Below, piece by piece: positions 47,101 to 53,406 of a DNA stretch of 64,000 nucleotides. Source of the DNA: Bradyrhizobium sp. NAS96.2. Lineage in GTDB: Bacteria; Pseudomonadota; Alphaproteobacteria; Rhizobiales; Xanthobacteraceae. Both the position numbers and the translations under genes were made by a program. Position 1 is the first letter of the stretch. Every line of letters starts with the position of its first letter. Location of the stretch: assembly GCF_001908235.1 (NCBI RefSeq), contig NZ_LGHK01000016.1, forward strand, positions 1 to 64,000, in the 5' to 3' direction. Under the pieces are notes generated by a model. The model was given only the letters and a program-made list of their open reading frames with translations, had not been told where the DNA came from and did not search any database.

Positions 47101-47208
47101 CTCCACCAGTTGCGTACGGCGATCGCGATTGCATCGGACAGTGGCGCGAAGCCGCTGCTGCAGCGGGCCGAAGCGCTTCTGAACGGAATGCTCGCCGATT
47201 CCCAGTGA
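44173..47208 (+). CDS. Zinc-ribbon / class III nucleotide cyclase / AAA ATPase / TPR protein
   Basis: 1011 residues in four parts. (1) N-terminal zinc ribbon CFACQ and CAKCG. (2) Class III cyclase-type domain, about 35-190: metal Asp in RADVVDSTGL and KELGDG, and the Arg in LAARLEAV kept; at the usual Asn before LAAR there is His (QHLAARLE). (3) NTPase from about 245 with Walker A GDPGIGKS and Walker B VILIEDLHW. (4) A long helical repeat part resembling TPRs to the end. This layout is the common adenylate-cyclase-like regulator. ATG 44173 has GCAGGGGA before it. The cyclase may be inactive. Confidence 0.88.
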   Translation: MLCFACQSTIGADDNWCAKCGAAVAKRADPDSEQRFVTILRADVVDSTGLVADLDPEEAVSRLEPALIAMRGAVRQFGGIVSKELGDGLAAVFGAPIADDNHAPLACHAAIELVRRVAGLGDPRLQVRVGLHSGRVVTYMVASEYSKVYEIGGAAQHLAARLEAVAEPNQIYASEACQNLAEGNVQFEYLGRKQLKGFSEPLPIYRVASATDVSSWRVRRARSVARFVNRLKETARLRQLAHDADPDRQTALLIGDPGIGKSRLVHEFVDQLTREGWLPIHAECSPNLQGAPFSTLKALLLSILEGAAADADGLTKLTAIQRSAIDAVLDRPISDPEWGELELHARGRAISEACCAIVEGLVVRRRAVILIEDLHWIDRASETVMAALASLRAPGLLVLLTSRPNGIPDWVERSNAEVTALRSLDEDAGREMLDDILGSSANMADLKNRVVLHTASVPLFIEEVCRSLKDSGILRGHWGELALARPVGDLGIPSSIQGVIATRLDRISKEERALLQIAAALGPSSTESLLREVSGLPQEAFQRCLTALDRVEFLVRIDVEQDGLLEFPHEMVRQVTYDSMVEKLRESVHARILATLEGNGSSYEEPSKLCYHAMRAKDWQKAFAYGRTAARKSLARSAFADATNYFEIAMAALDKTPFARSREADAIDLRIEARTAFMSAGKVAEWFDLGRDAEGRANAVDDIGRKVAAMAVRSGAQNFYGTPIEAIETGEEVARLAAEWGNPGWLNLAQYSLGQAYFIAGRFREAEQMLGQACLRLSGPDASAPPGTTPRTLLLLCCMMKSVTHTTLGEIDTGIEFHERAAAIADESNRPFDRVAAGYSGGFLMLGQGNPEGAADILGEAFALTQKYGIRLFVPVVTCHLGIAYLEQGRLDEARLTLIEAREEARSVGYTSIVLRASIYLALAVNRLGDTRAALNMLREVRNTARQQGFSGLEAEALFSEATISPATNENERNLVLHQLRTAIAIASDSGAKPLLQRAEALLNGMLADSQ

Positions 47209-47222
47209 AGCGTCTCGCGCCG

Positions 47223-47558
47223 CTAGGAAGCCGCGGCGAGGGGCGGCGACACCACCTGCGGCGCCTCGGGTGCCTGCTTGGCGGTCGTCGCCAGCTGGAA
47301 GCGGACGCCGTGCACGGAGACAGTCAGCGGAATGGCGCGGAAGTCGTCGTGAAAGGCGCGGATCCGGCGGGCCAGCTCGGCTGGGCTGATGCCGGCGGGC
47401 AGCTCGCACACGTCGCGGTACATCTGTCGGGTGCTCTTGACGCCGCACCAGGCGATTTCCAATTCGTGCAGCGGTGAGGGATCCCGGGCGAGTTCGCGCG
47501 ACATCCGCCAGAACAGATGGGCAAGCCGCACATAGGCGATCTGCTCGAGCCCGCGCAC
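47223..47558 (-). CDS. Small hypothetical protein
   Basis: 111 residues from a GTG: MRGLEQIAYVRLAHLFWRMS, LHELEIAWCGVKS, then RIRAFHDDFRAIPLTV. No domain recognised. The same frame stays open upstream past the GTG, over the start of the FlgL-like gene, to 47650 (reading ALTLNLCIPDRIS), though without an obvious start codon. A competing 185-codon frame overlaps it but has no protein-like pattern. Confidence 0.5.
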   Translation of the reverse strand: MRGLEQIAYVRLAHLFWRMSRELARDPSPLHELEIAWCGVKSTRQMYRDVCELPAGISPAELARRIRAFHDDFRAIPLTVSVHGVRFQLATTAKQAPEAPQVVSPPLAAAS

Positions 47559-47603
47559 GCTGATCCTGTCGGGAATGCACAGGTTGAGTGTGAGGGCGTT
47601 GTC

Positions 47604-48512
47604 ATGATGATGCGCGTCGCCACCTTTGCGCAGTCGGACCAGATGATATCAAGCGCGCTGCGCCTGCAGGCGGCGATGGCCAATGAGCAGGTGCAGGAGT
47701 CCTCCGGGCTGCAATCCGAGGATTCCGGTAGTTACGGTTCCGGCGCCGGCCGCGTGATCAATCTGCAGGTCTCGGTGACGCGGGCTCAGTCCTATATCGA
47801 TGCCAGCAATCTCGCCGACAACAAGGTGCAGGCGATGTATTCGGCGGTCGGCTCGGTGACCGATATCATCACGCAGCTGCGGACCCAGCTCAGCGCGGCC
47901 ACCACCGGCAGCAGCACGGCGACGGCATCGGTGATCAACTACGCCCAGCAGGCGATGTCGCAGATGCAGGGGTTGCTCAACACCCAGTACGACGGCGAGT
48001 ATGTCTTCAGCGGCGCCCGTACCGACACGGCGCCTGCGAATCTGACGAGCTTCGACACCGGCACCGGCTCGCTGACGGCGTCGGATACCAGCTACTACAA
48101 GGGCGACAGCGAGATCGCGTCGGTGCGCGTCTCGGACAGCCAGTCGATTTCCTACGGCGTCACCGCCGACAACCCGGCGTTCGAGCAGGTCATGCGGCTG
48201 TTGAAATACGTCGGCAACAGCACGACGTTGACGTCGAGCGGTATCTCGCAGGCACTGGACCTCGCCAGCACTGCGCCGGGTGCAACGTCCACGGTGCAGG
48301 CAAAGCTTTCGACCGCGGCGTCGCAGATCGAGACCGCCAGCACCGACCAGAGCGACTACCAGAATTTTGCGAAGACCCTGTCGACCAACCTCACCTGCGT
48401 CGACGTCGCTGCGGTGACGGCGCAGCTTTCGACCTATCAGGCGCAGCTGACGGCGTCCTATTCGGCGATCTCCAAGATCCAGAGCATGAACCTCGCGAGC
48501 TACCTGCGATAG
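47604..48512 (+). CDS. flgL: FlgL-like flagellar hook-associated protein
   Basis: 302 residues. The N-terminus MMMRVATFAQSDQMISSALRLQ with the flagellin/FlgL coiled segment and the C-terminal helix QLTASYSAISKIQSMNLASYL show the hook-filament junction family; the middle is Ser/Thr-rich (SGARTDTAP). Three consecutive ATG codons (47604, 47607, 47610). No other flagellar gene is present in the window, so it appears isolated from its usual cluster. Confidence 0.82.
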   Translation: MMMRVATFAQSDQMISSALRLQAAMANEQVQESSGLQSEDSGSYGSGAGRVINLQVSVTRAQSYIDASNLADNKVQAMYSAVGSVTDIITQLRTQLSAATTGSSTATASVINYAQQAMSQMQGLLNTQYDGEYVFSGARTDTAPANLTSFDTGTGSLTASDTSYYKGDSEIASVRVSDSQSISYGVTADNPAFEQVMRLLKYVGNSTTLTSSGISQALDLASTAPGATSTVQAKLSTAASQIETASTDQSDYQNFAKTLSTNLTCVDVAAVTAQLSTYQAQLTASYSAISKIQSMNLASYLR

Positions 48513-48549
48513 CGGGCTCACATCCGCGTCATGATCCTGATCTCTTCCC

Positions 48550-48634
48550 CGTCATTGCGAGGAGCGTTAGCGACGAAGCAATCCATGTCTTCGCTTGCGG
48601 CGCCATGGATTGCTTCGCTTCGCTCGCAATGACG
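48550..48634. repeat. Bradyrhizobium-type intergenic palindrome
   Basis: Begins CGTCATTGCGAGGAGCG and ends CGCTCGCAATGACG with GAAGCAATCCATG and CATGGATTGCTTC in the arms, a large imperfect palindrome of a type frequent between genes of this group. It lies between the FlgL-like gene and the XoxJ-like gene. Confidence 0.85.
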
Positions 48635-48691
48635 CGGAAAGAGCGTGTGCAATAATGTGGATGGCAGTCGCCTCCCGAGCTGCGATAAGCG

Positions 48692-49630
48692 CTAGCGGTT
48701 CAGGATCTTCAGCCAGACATCGCCGAGGATGATCGGCTCGCGCGGGGGCAGCCACGTGAGGCCTGCCGCCTTGCCAAGTTCGGCGATGGTGCCCTTGGCT
48801 TGCAGATCGGACAGCACCTTGTTGACGGCCTCCAGCAGCGCCTTGTCGGTTTCGAGCGCAACGTAACCGCGATTGGCGCCGATCGGATAGTAATATCCCG
48901 ACGCCGTGATCTTGGTATCCGGATGGCTCGCGCGGTAAGCGTCGAACCGGCGCAGATCAAGCAGCGTGGCGTCGTATTCGCCGCGCTCCAGTTCTCCGAG
49001 CAGATCGCTGCGGCCGGGGACCAGATGGGTGATGTCTTCGATCAGTTTTCCCTTGTCGAAGGTCATCAGGATGGCATCGCCCAGCGTGCCGCTTTCGATC
49101 GTCAGGCGAAGGCCGGCGAGATCGCCGATATCGGTGATCTTGCGCTCCTTGATCTTGTCCCTGGCCTTGGGACCGAGCACGACGGTCATCGCGGAATAGA
49201 TATAGGGCTGGCTCGGCACCAGCACCCCGATCGGGATCCGGCGACGGCGATCGTCGCGGGTGGCGCCATCGAAGTCCGGCAGCTTGGCCGTCGTGACGCC
49301 GGGCGCCTTCAGCGAATCCGTGGTGAGCGCATAGCCGCCGACCAGCGAGCAGCGCCCGTCCGACAGCAGGGCATTGGCTTCCAGCGCCGGGCTCGAATCC
49401 TCGTCGAGCTTGCTCTCGAACCATTGGATATTGAGCGGACGTCCGAGCCGCTCGGCAATGACCTGCGCAAGCGCGACGTCGAAGCCGGCATCCGGCTTGC
49501 CGCGATGATGCGCCGACAAGGGCGGCAGATCCTCGTCGAGGCAAACCTTGAGCGGCGCGTCGGCGGCATGCGCTGCCGCGGTCATGCCAACAAGCAGGGC
49601 CGTCGCAACGCCGGCAAGCAGGCCCCTCAT
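48692..49630 (-). CDS. xoxJ: XoxJ/MoxJ-like periplasmic binding protein
   Basis: 312 residues, with a signal peptide (LLAGVATALLVGMTAAAHA). Family-3 solute-binding fold: LKVCLDEDLPPLSAHH at the start and a terminal domain with GGYAL and IPIGVLV. It is the third gene after the xoxF-type dehydrogenase and a cytochrome c; its ATG overlaps the cytochrome stop (ATGA). This is the xoxFGJ order, so XoxJ is the best name. In the family it is thought to help the dehydrogenase work, not to transport. Only the name depends on context. Confidence 0.82.
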   Translation of the reverse strand: MRGLLAGVATALLVGMTAAAHAADAPLKVCLDEDLPPLSAHHRGKPDAGFDVALAQVIAERLGRPLNIQWFESKLDEDSSPALEANALLSDGRCSLVGGYALTTDSLKAPGVTTAKLPDFDGATRDDRRRRIPIGVLVPSQPYIYSAMTVVLGPKARDKIKERKITDIGDLAGLRLTIESGTLGDAILMTFDKGKLIEDITHLVPGRSDLLGELERGEYDATLLDLRRFDAYRASHPDTKITASGYYYPIGANRGYVALETDKALLEAVNKVLSDLQAKGTIAELGKAAGLTWLPPREPIILGDVWLKILNR

Positions 49631-49977
49631 TGGGGCCTCCGGCTCGACAGGAAGGCCCAGACGTCGGCGATCTCCTGCTCGCTCAGGATATCGGCCCAGG
49701 GCGGCATCTTGCCGTTCTTGCCTTGCTTCACGGTGGTCACGAAGCGGGTCTTGTCGCCGGCAAATGCGCGCAGGTCCGGCGTGATGGTGCCGGAGTTGAC
49801 CATGTTGGGTCCATGGCAATGCGAGCAGTTCTTGGCGTAGGTGACCTTGCCCTGGTCGGCCTGACCTTCAAGGTCGATTGCACCGGCTTGCTGCGCGGCC
49901 GCCGGGATCAAGGTGATCAAGGCCGCCGCGACGGCGGCGAAGATCGCCGCCGTCAACAGGGTTACTCTTTCAGTCAC
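49627..49977 (-). CDS. xoxG: Cytochrome c, XoxG-like
   Basis: Exported c-type cytochrome of 116 residues: hydrophobic head TLLTAAIFAAVAAALITL, then a single haem site CSHCH and the Met ligand region GKMPPW. GTG start 49977 with GCGGAGC upstream. It lies 13 bases after the dehydrogenase gene. Likely electron acceptor from the quinoprotein. Shorter than the typical about 170-residue cytochrome cL, so the name XoxG is positional. Confidence 0.85.
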   Translation of the reverse strand: MTERVTLLTAAIFAAVAAALITLIPAAAQQAGAIDLEGQADQGKVTYAKNCSHCHGPNMVNSGTITPDLRAFAGDKTRFVTTVKQGKNGKMPPWADILSEQEIADVWAFLSSRRPQ

Positions 49978-49990
49978 GTGTGCTCCGCGC

Positions 49991-51655
49991 TCAGTTCTTG
50001 ACCGCGAAAACCCACACCGAGCCGCCGGGGGGCACCTTGGCAAGCCGCTCGTCGCCCGAGAACAGCGAATAGACGCCGCCATAGCCCGAGGTGACGGCGA
50101 CATACTGCACGCCGTCCTGCTGCCAGGTCACGGGTTGTCCTTCGATGCCCGAGCCGGTCTGGAACTGCCAGAGCTTCTTGCCGGTGTCGGCGTCGAACGC
50201 CTCGAATTCGCCGGTCAGCTGACCGGAGAACACCACGCCGCCGGCGGTGGAGAGCACGCCGGAGAAGCGCGGAATATCGCTCGGCGCTTCCCACTTCGCC
50301 TTGCCGGTCATCGGATCGATCGCCTTGAGATGGCCGCGCGGTCCGGTGCCCCATTCCCAGGGGTCGGTGAGGTCCATGCCGAGATACCATTCGCCCTGCT
50401 TGAACGTCACCGGCTCGGCCTTGTACTTGCCGCCGAAGGCGAGCGTGTTGGCGTAGGCGAGGCCGGTCTGCGGATTGAACGACATCGGCTCCCAGTTCTT
50501 GCCGCCGAGGATCGACGGGTAGACCGTGACCTTCTTGCCGTCACGCGCATCCTTGGCGACGTCGGTCTCGATCGGCCGTCCGGTCTTCAGGTCGACGCCG
50601 GTGGCCCAGTTGACGTTCACATAAGGATTGGCCGCGAGCAGCTTCCCGTTGGTGCGGTCGAGCACGTAGAAGAAGCCGTTGCGGTTGGCATCCATCAGCA
50701 CCTTGGTCGGCTTGCCCTCGACGTTCATGTCGGCGAGGACCATCTCGGCCACCGAGTCGTAGTCGAACGGGTTGTTCGGCGAGAACTGGTAGTGCCACTT
50801 GATCTTGCCGGTCTTCGGATCGAGCGCGAGCACCGAGCAGGTGTAGAGGTTGTCGCCGGGACGCACCGCCGAGTTGAACGGTCCGGGATTGCCGATGCCC
50901 CAATACACCGTGTTCAATTCGGCATCGTAGGAGCCAGTGATCCAGGTCGACCCGCCGCCGAGCTTCCAGGTATCGCCCTTCCAGGTGTCTCCACCGGGCT
51001 CGTCCGGGGTCGGGATCGAGTAGGTCCGCCAGAGCTTCTTGCCGGTCGCGGGATCCCAGCCGTCGATGAAGCCGCGGGTGCCGAATTCAGCGCCCGAGAT
51101 GCCGGTGATCACGACGCCGTCGGCGACCAGCGGCGCCACCGTCATCGAGTAGCCTTCCTTGATATCCGCTGCCTTCTCGCGCCACAGCTCCTTGCCGGTC
51201 TTGGCATCGAGCGCGATCACATTGGCGTCGAGCGTGGTGCGGAACAGCTTGCCGTCATAGAGGGCGGCGCCGCGATTGATGATACCGCAGCAGACGATGC
51301 GCGGCGTCTCGGCGGGATATTCGACCTTGGTCTTCCAGATCTGCTTGCCGGTCTTGGCGTCGATCGCGATCGTGGCGTTGTGCGTGGTGACGTAGAGGAC
51401 GCCCTGGTAGACGAGCGGCTGCGATTCCTCGCTGCGGTCGTCGTTCAGGCTGTAGTTCCAGACCGGCACCAGATTCTTGACGGTGTCCTTGTTGATCTGG
51501 TTCAGCGTCGAGAAGCGCTGAAGGTTGTAACCCATTCCGTAATTGAGAACGTTCGACGTATCAGTCGCACCCTTGACCAACTGCTCGTTGGTCTGAGCGC
51601 TTGCACCATACGATGCAAGAATCACGAGGCTTGCGGCCAGCGCAATGCGTCTCAT
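49991..51655 (-). CDS. xoxF: PQQ-dependent alcohol dehydrogenase, lanthanide (XoxF) type
   Basis: 554 residues with signal peptide (LAASLVILASYGASA). Beta-propeller quinoprotein: vicinal disulphide Cys122-Cys123 (RIVCCGIINRG), metal-ligand Glu190 (SGAEFG) and Asn256 (GNPGPFN), catalytic Asp298 and, two residues on, Asp300 in NPFDYDSVA. The Asp-x-Asp pair is the known marker of lanthanide-dependent enzymes; calcium MxaF has Ala at the second place. Oxidises methanol or another alcohol in the periplasm. About 50 residues shorter than typical XoxF. GGGAGGATAGG precedes ATG 51655. Cytochrome and XoxJ-like genes follow. Confidence 0.92.
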   Translation of the reverse strand: MRRIALAASLVILASYGASAQTNEQLVKGATDTSNVLNYGMGYNLQRFSTLNQINKDTVKNLVPVWNYSLNDDRSEESQPLVYQGVLYVTTHNATIAIDAKTGKQIWKTKVEYPAETPRIVCCGIINRGAALYDGKLFRTTLDANVIALDAKTGKELWREKAADIKEGYSMTVAPLVADGVVITGISGAEFGTRGFIDGWDPATGKKLWRTYSIPTPDEPGGDTWKGDTWKLGGGSTWITGSYDAELNTVYWGIGNPGPFNSAVRPGDNLYTCSVLALDPKTGKIKWHYQFSPNNPFDYDSVAEMVLADMNVEGKPTKVLMDANRNGFFYVLDRTNGKLLAANPYVNVNWATGVDLKTGRPIETDVAKDARDGKKVTVYPSILGGKNWEPMSFNPQTGLAYANTLAFGGKYKAEPVTFKQGEWYLGMDLTDPWEWGTGPRGHLKAIDPMTGKAKWEAPSDIPRFSGVLSTAGGVVFSGQLTGEFEAFDADTGKKLWQFQTGSGIEGQPVTWQQDGVQYVAVTSGYGGVYSLFSGDERLAKVPPGGSVWVFAVKN

Positions 51656-51883
51656 CCTATCCTCCCAATGAACCTTTGCTGCACGCCTATTCCTGACGTT
51701 GCGGATGGAACCATCGGCCTGAAACCAAAACGGGTCAATACGAAAACGTGAACGAACCCCAGCCACCGCCGGAGGCCGGTCGATCGTGTCAGTTTTTTGC
51801 TGATGCGTCCGTGGCTTACCGTCGCGCGGAATACACAACGCCACCGCGCAGTTCGCACTTATGCCGCAGCGCGAACGGTTCGA

Positions 51884-52129
51884 TCAGCTCGACGGTGCAT
51901 GAGGGCAGGCACTTGGCCGCGGCTTGGTGCCGCGCTTGTCCGGCGGCACATTGCAATTGTCGATGCGCTGCTCGTCGGTCCATTTGCGTCCGAGCCGCTC
52001 CTTGCCGGTGAGCACCCGCGGCTGGATCGCTTCCGCCGATGGGACGGGGGCCCGGTTCTGCGCGGAGACGGGCGCAATCAGACCGAGCGCAACGACGCAG
52101 CCCAACATGGTCCTGCAAATATCGCTCAT
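51884..52129 (-). CDS. Small secreted hypothetical protein
   Basis: 81 residues with a signal peptide (TMLGCVVALGLIAPVSAQ), then a mature part GKERLGRKWTDEQRIDNCNV ending with Cys-containing PSACPHAPSS. AGGTGACCCC precedes ATG 52129. No known family. It lies between xoxF and lanM, pointing toward xoxF; function unknown. Confidence 0.6.
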   Translation of the reverse strand: MSDICRTMLGCVVALGLIAPVSAQNRAPVPSAEAIQPRVLTGKERLGRKWTDEQRIDNCNVPPDKRGTKPRPSACPHAPSS

Positions 52130-52328
52130 GGGGTCACCTCGCGCGTTCTGGCGCCAATGCAATCGACGGAGCGCCATCGATGATGCTTCAGGCCGTCCGT
52201 TTCCACCCGAAACCCGACAGGGGCACACCGGTTGCAATTGCTGCGGAAGCCTCGCCGAAGCTGCTATGGTGAACTTCGATTGCGGACCTGCTCCGTACCT
52301 CACGCCGGAGCGGCATCAAGGGAGACGA

Positions 52329-52730
52329 ATGATGATCTCGCGCCGATCGCTTGCTTTGACTTTGGCTGCTGCCGTCCTGTCTGGGCCCGCTCTGGCCACA
52401 TCCGGTGGTCGCAACGCGCTCAAGATGCTCGACCCCGACAATGACGGCACCGTCGACCTTGCGGAAGCCAAGAAGGCTGCCGCCGATCTGTTCGCGAAGC
52501 TCGATGCCGACCACGACGGCACGCTCGACGTGCGCGAACTGCGCGGACGGCTGACCGCGAAAGAGCTCAAGATGGCGGATCCGGATCACGACGGCACCCT
52601 GACGCTCGACGAATACCTCGCGGTCGTCGAGCAGCGTTTCAAGGCCGCCGATCCCGACAATGACGGAACGCTTGATGCGAAAGAGCTGAAGTCGCGCGCC
52701 GGCCGGGCACTGCTGCGCCTGCTCAAGTAG
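52329..52730 (+). CDS. lanM: Lanmodulin homologue, four EF-hands
   Basis: Periplasmic protein of 133 residues, signal peptide to about residue 23 (LTLAAAVLSGPALA). Four EF-loops: 35 DPDNDGTVDLAE, 59 DADHDGTLDVRE, 84 DPDHDGTLTLDE, 108 DPDNDGTLDAKE. Pro at loop position 2 (three of four) and Asp at position 9 (three of four), with only 12-13 residues between neighbouring loops, are the hallmarks of lanmodulin, which binds lanthanides tightly. EF2 has Ala instead of Pro and EF3 has Thr at position 9. Two ATGs (52329, 52332) after GGGAGACGA. Divergent from the xoxF side and followed by pqqA. Confidence 0.93.
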   Translation: MMISRRSLALTLAAAVLSGPALATSGGRNALKMLDPDNDGTVDLAEAKKAAADLFAKLDADHDGTLDVRELRGRLTAKELKMADPDHDGTLTLDEYLAVVEQRFKAADPDNDGTLDAKELKSRAGRALLRLLK

Positions 52731-52752
52731 CTGCCTGGAAGCGGGTTTCGTT

Positions 52753-52799
52753 GCGCGGATTCCGGATATTGATGCTGGATTCCGCGCATAACAAAAAAA
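52753..52799. terminator. Hairpin after lanM
   Basis: GCGCGGATTCC (52753-52763) pairs with GGATTCCGCGC (52777-52787) with one mismatch, followed by ATAACAAAAAAAG. The A-run would favour termination of a transcript from the other strand, so its direction is unclear. Confidence 0.5.
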
Positions 52800-53071
52800 G
52801 TTGCGATTTCGCTCTTGGGCAAGACGCGGCCGGCGCAATCGGGTTTGCTCATCGGTGCGTCGCCGACCGGCAGCCGGAAAATGCCTGACAGATCAGTGTC
52901 GGAATTTCCCAGCCGTTGCAAAGCCGGGCGGATGCCCGCGAGCCGTCGTCCGTTTCGGCATGTCCAGCAGCGAAGTCGGGTCCTTACCCGCCCGGCTTGC
53001 GCCCTGGAAAAGCCAGCCCTAGCTTGCCGCGCGGCGCGAGGCTTGCGCCAACTTATACTTGGGAGAAGGAA

Positions 53072-53152
53072 ATGGCCTGGAAAACACCGAAGATCGTCGA
53101 AGTGCCGGTCGGCATGGAAATCAACATGTACGCCTGCGCAGCGCGCAAGTAA
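53072..53152 (+). CDS. pqqA: PqqA, precursor peptide of pyrroloquinoline quinone
   Basis: 26-residue peptide starting MAWKTPKIVEVP with the modification core VGMEINMYAC, where the conserved Glu and Tyr (E-x3-Y) are linked to build PQQ. GGGAGAAGGAA lies before ATG 53072. The rest of the pathway (pqqB-E) is not in the window. It stands alone after lanM and before the RND genes, close to the PQQ enzyme that uses the cofactor. Confidence 0.92.
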   Translation: MAWKTPKIVEVPVGMEINMYACAARK

Positions 53153-53406
53153 GTCCACCTGACGACCTGCCGCGGCTTCGATGGCAAACGCCGTCGGAGC
53201 CGTGGCAGTGTCGGCGGGTCCCTCGATCTCCGGACGCCTGTCGAAATGATCGCTCCGGTGCCGTCGCGCAAAGCCTCACCTGAGCAGGCTTCGACGATCC
53301 CGCCCGAGACCTCAACCGTCCATTGCCGGATTGTGCTGCGCCTATGCCCGGCCAGCGCCGCTGCCTGTCCGTGAAGCGAATAGATCGTCACGCGCCTTGC
53401 GCGTGC

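Noticed and set aside
47023..47580. 185-codon minus-strand frame
   Set aside because: Overlaps the end of the cyclase gene and the better 111-residue frame; Arg-rich, no protein-like pattern.
49991..51655. Calcium-type methanol dehydrogenase MxaF
   Set aside because: The second Asp of the Asp-Tyr-Asp motif is present, as in lanthanide enzymes; no mxaI small subunit nearby.
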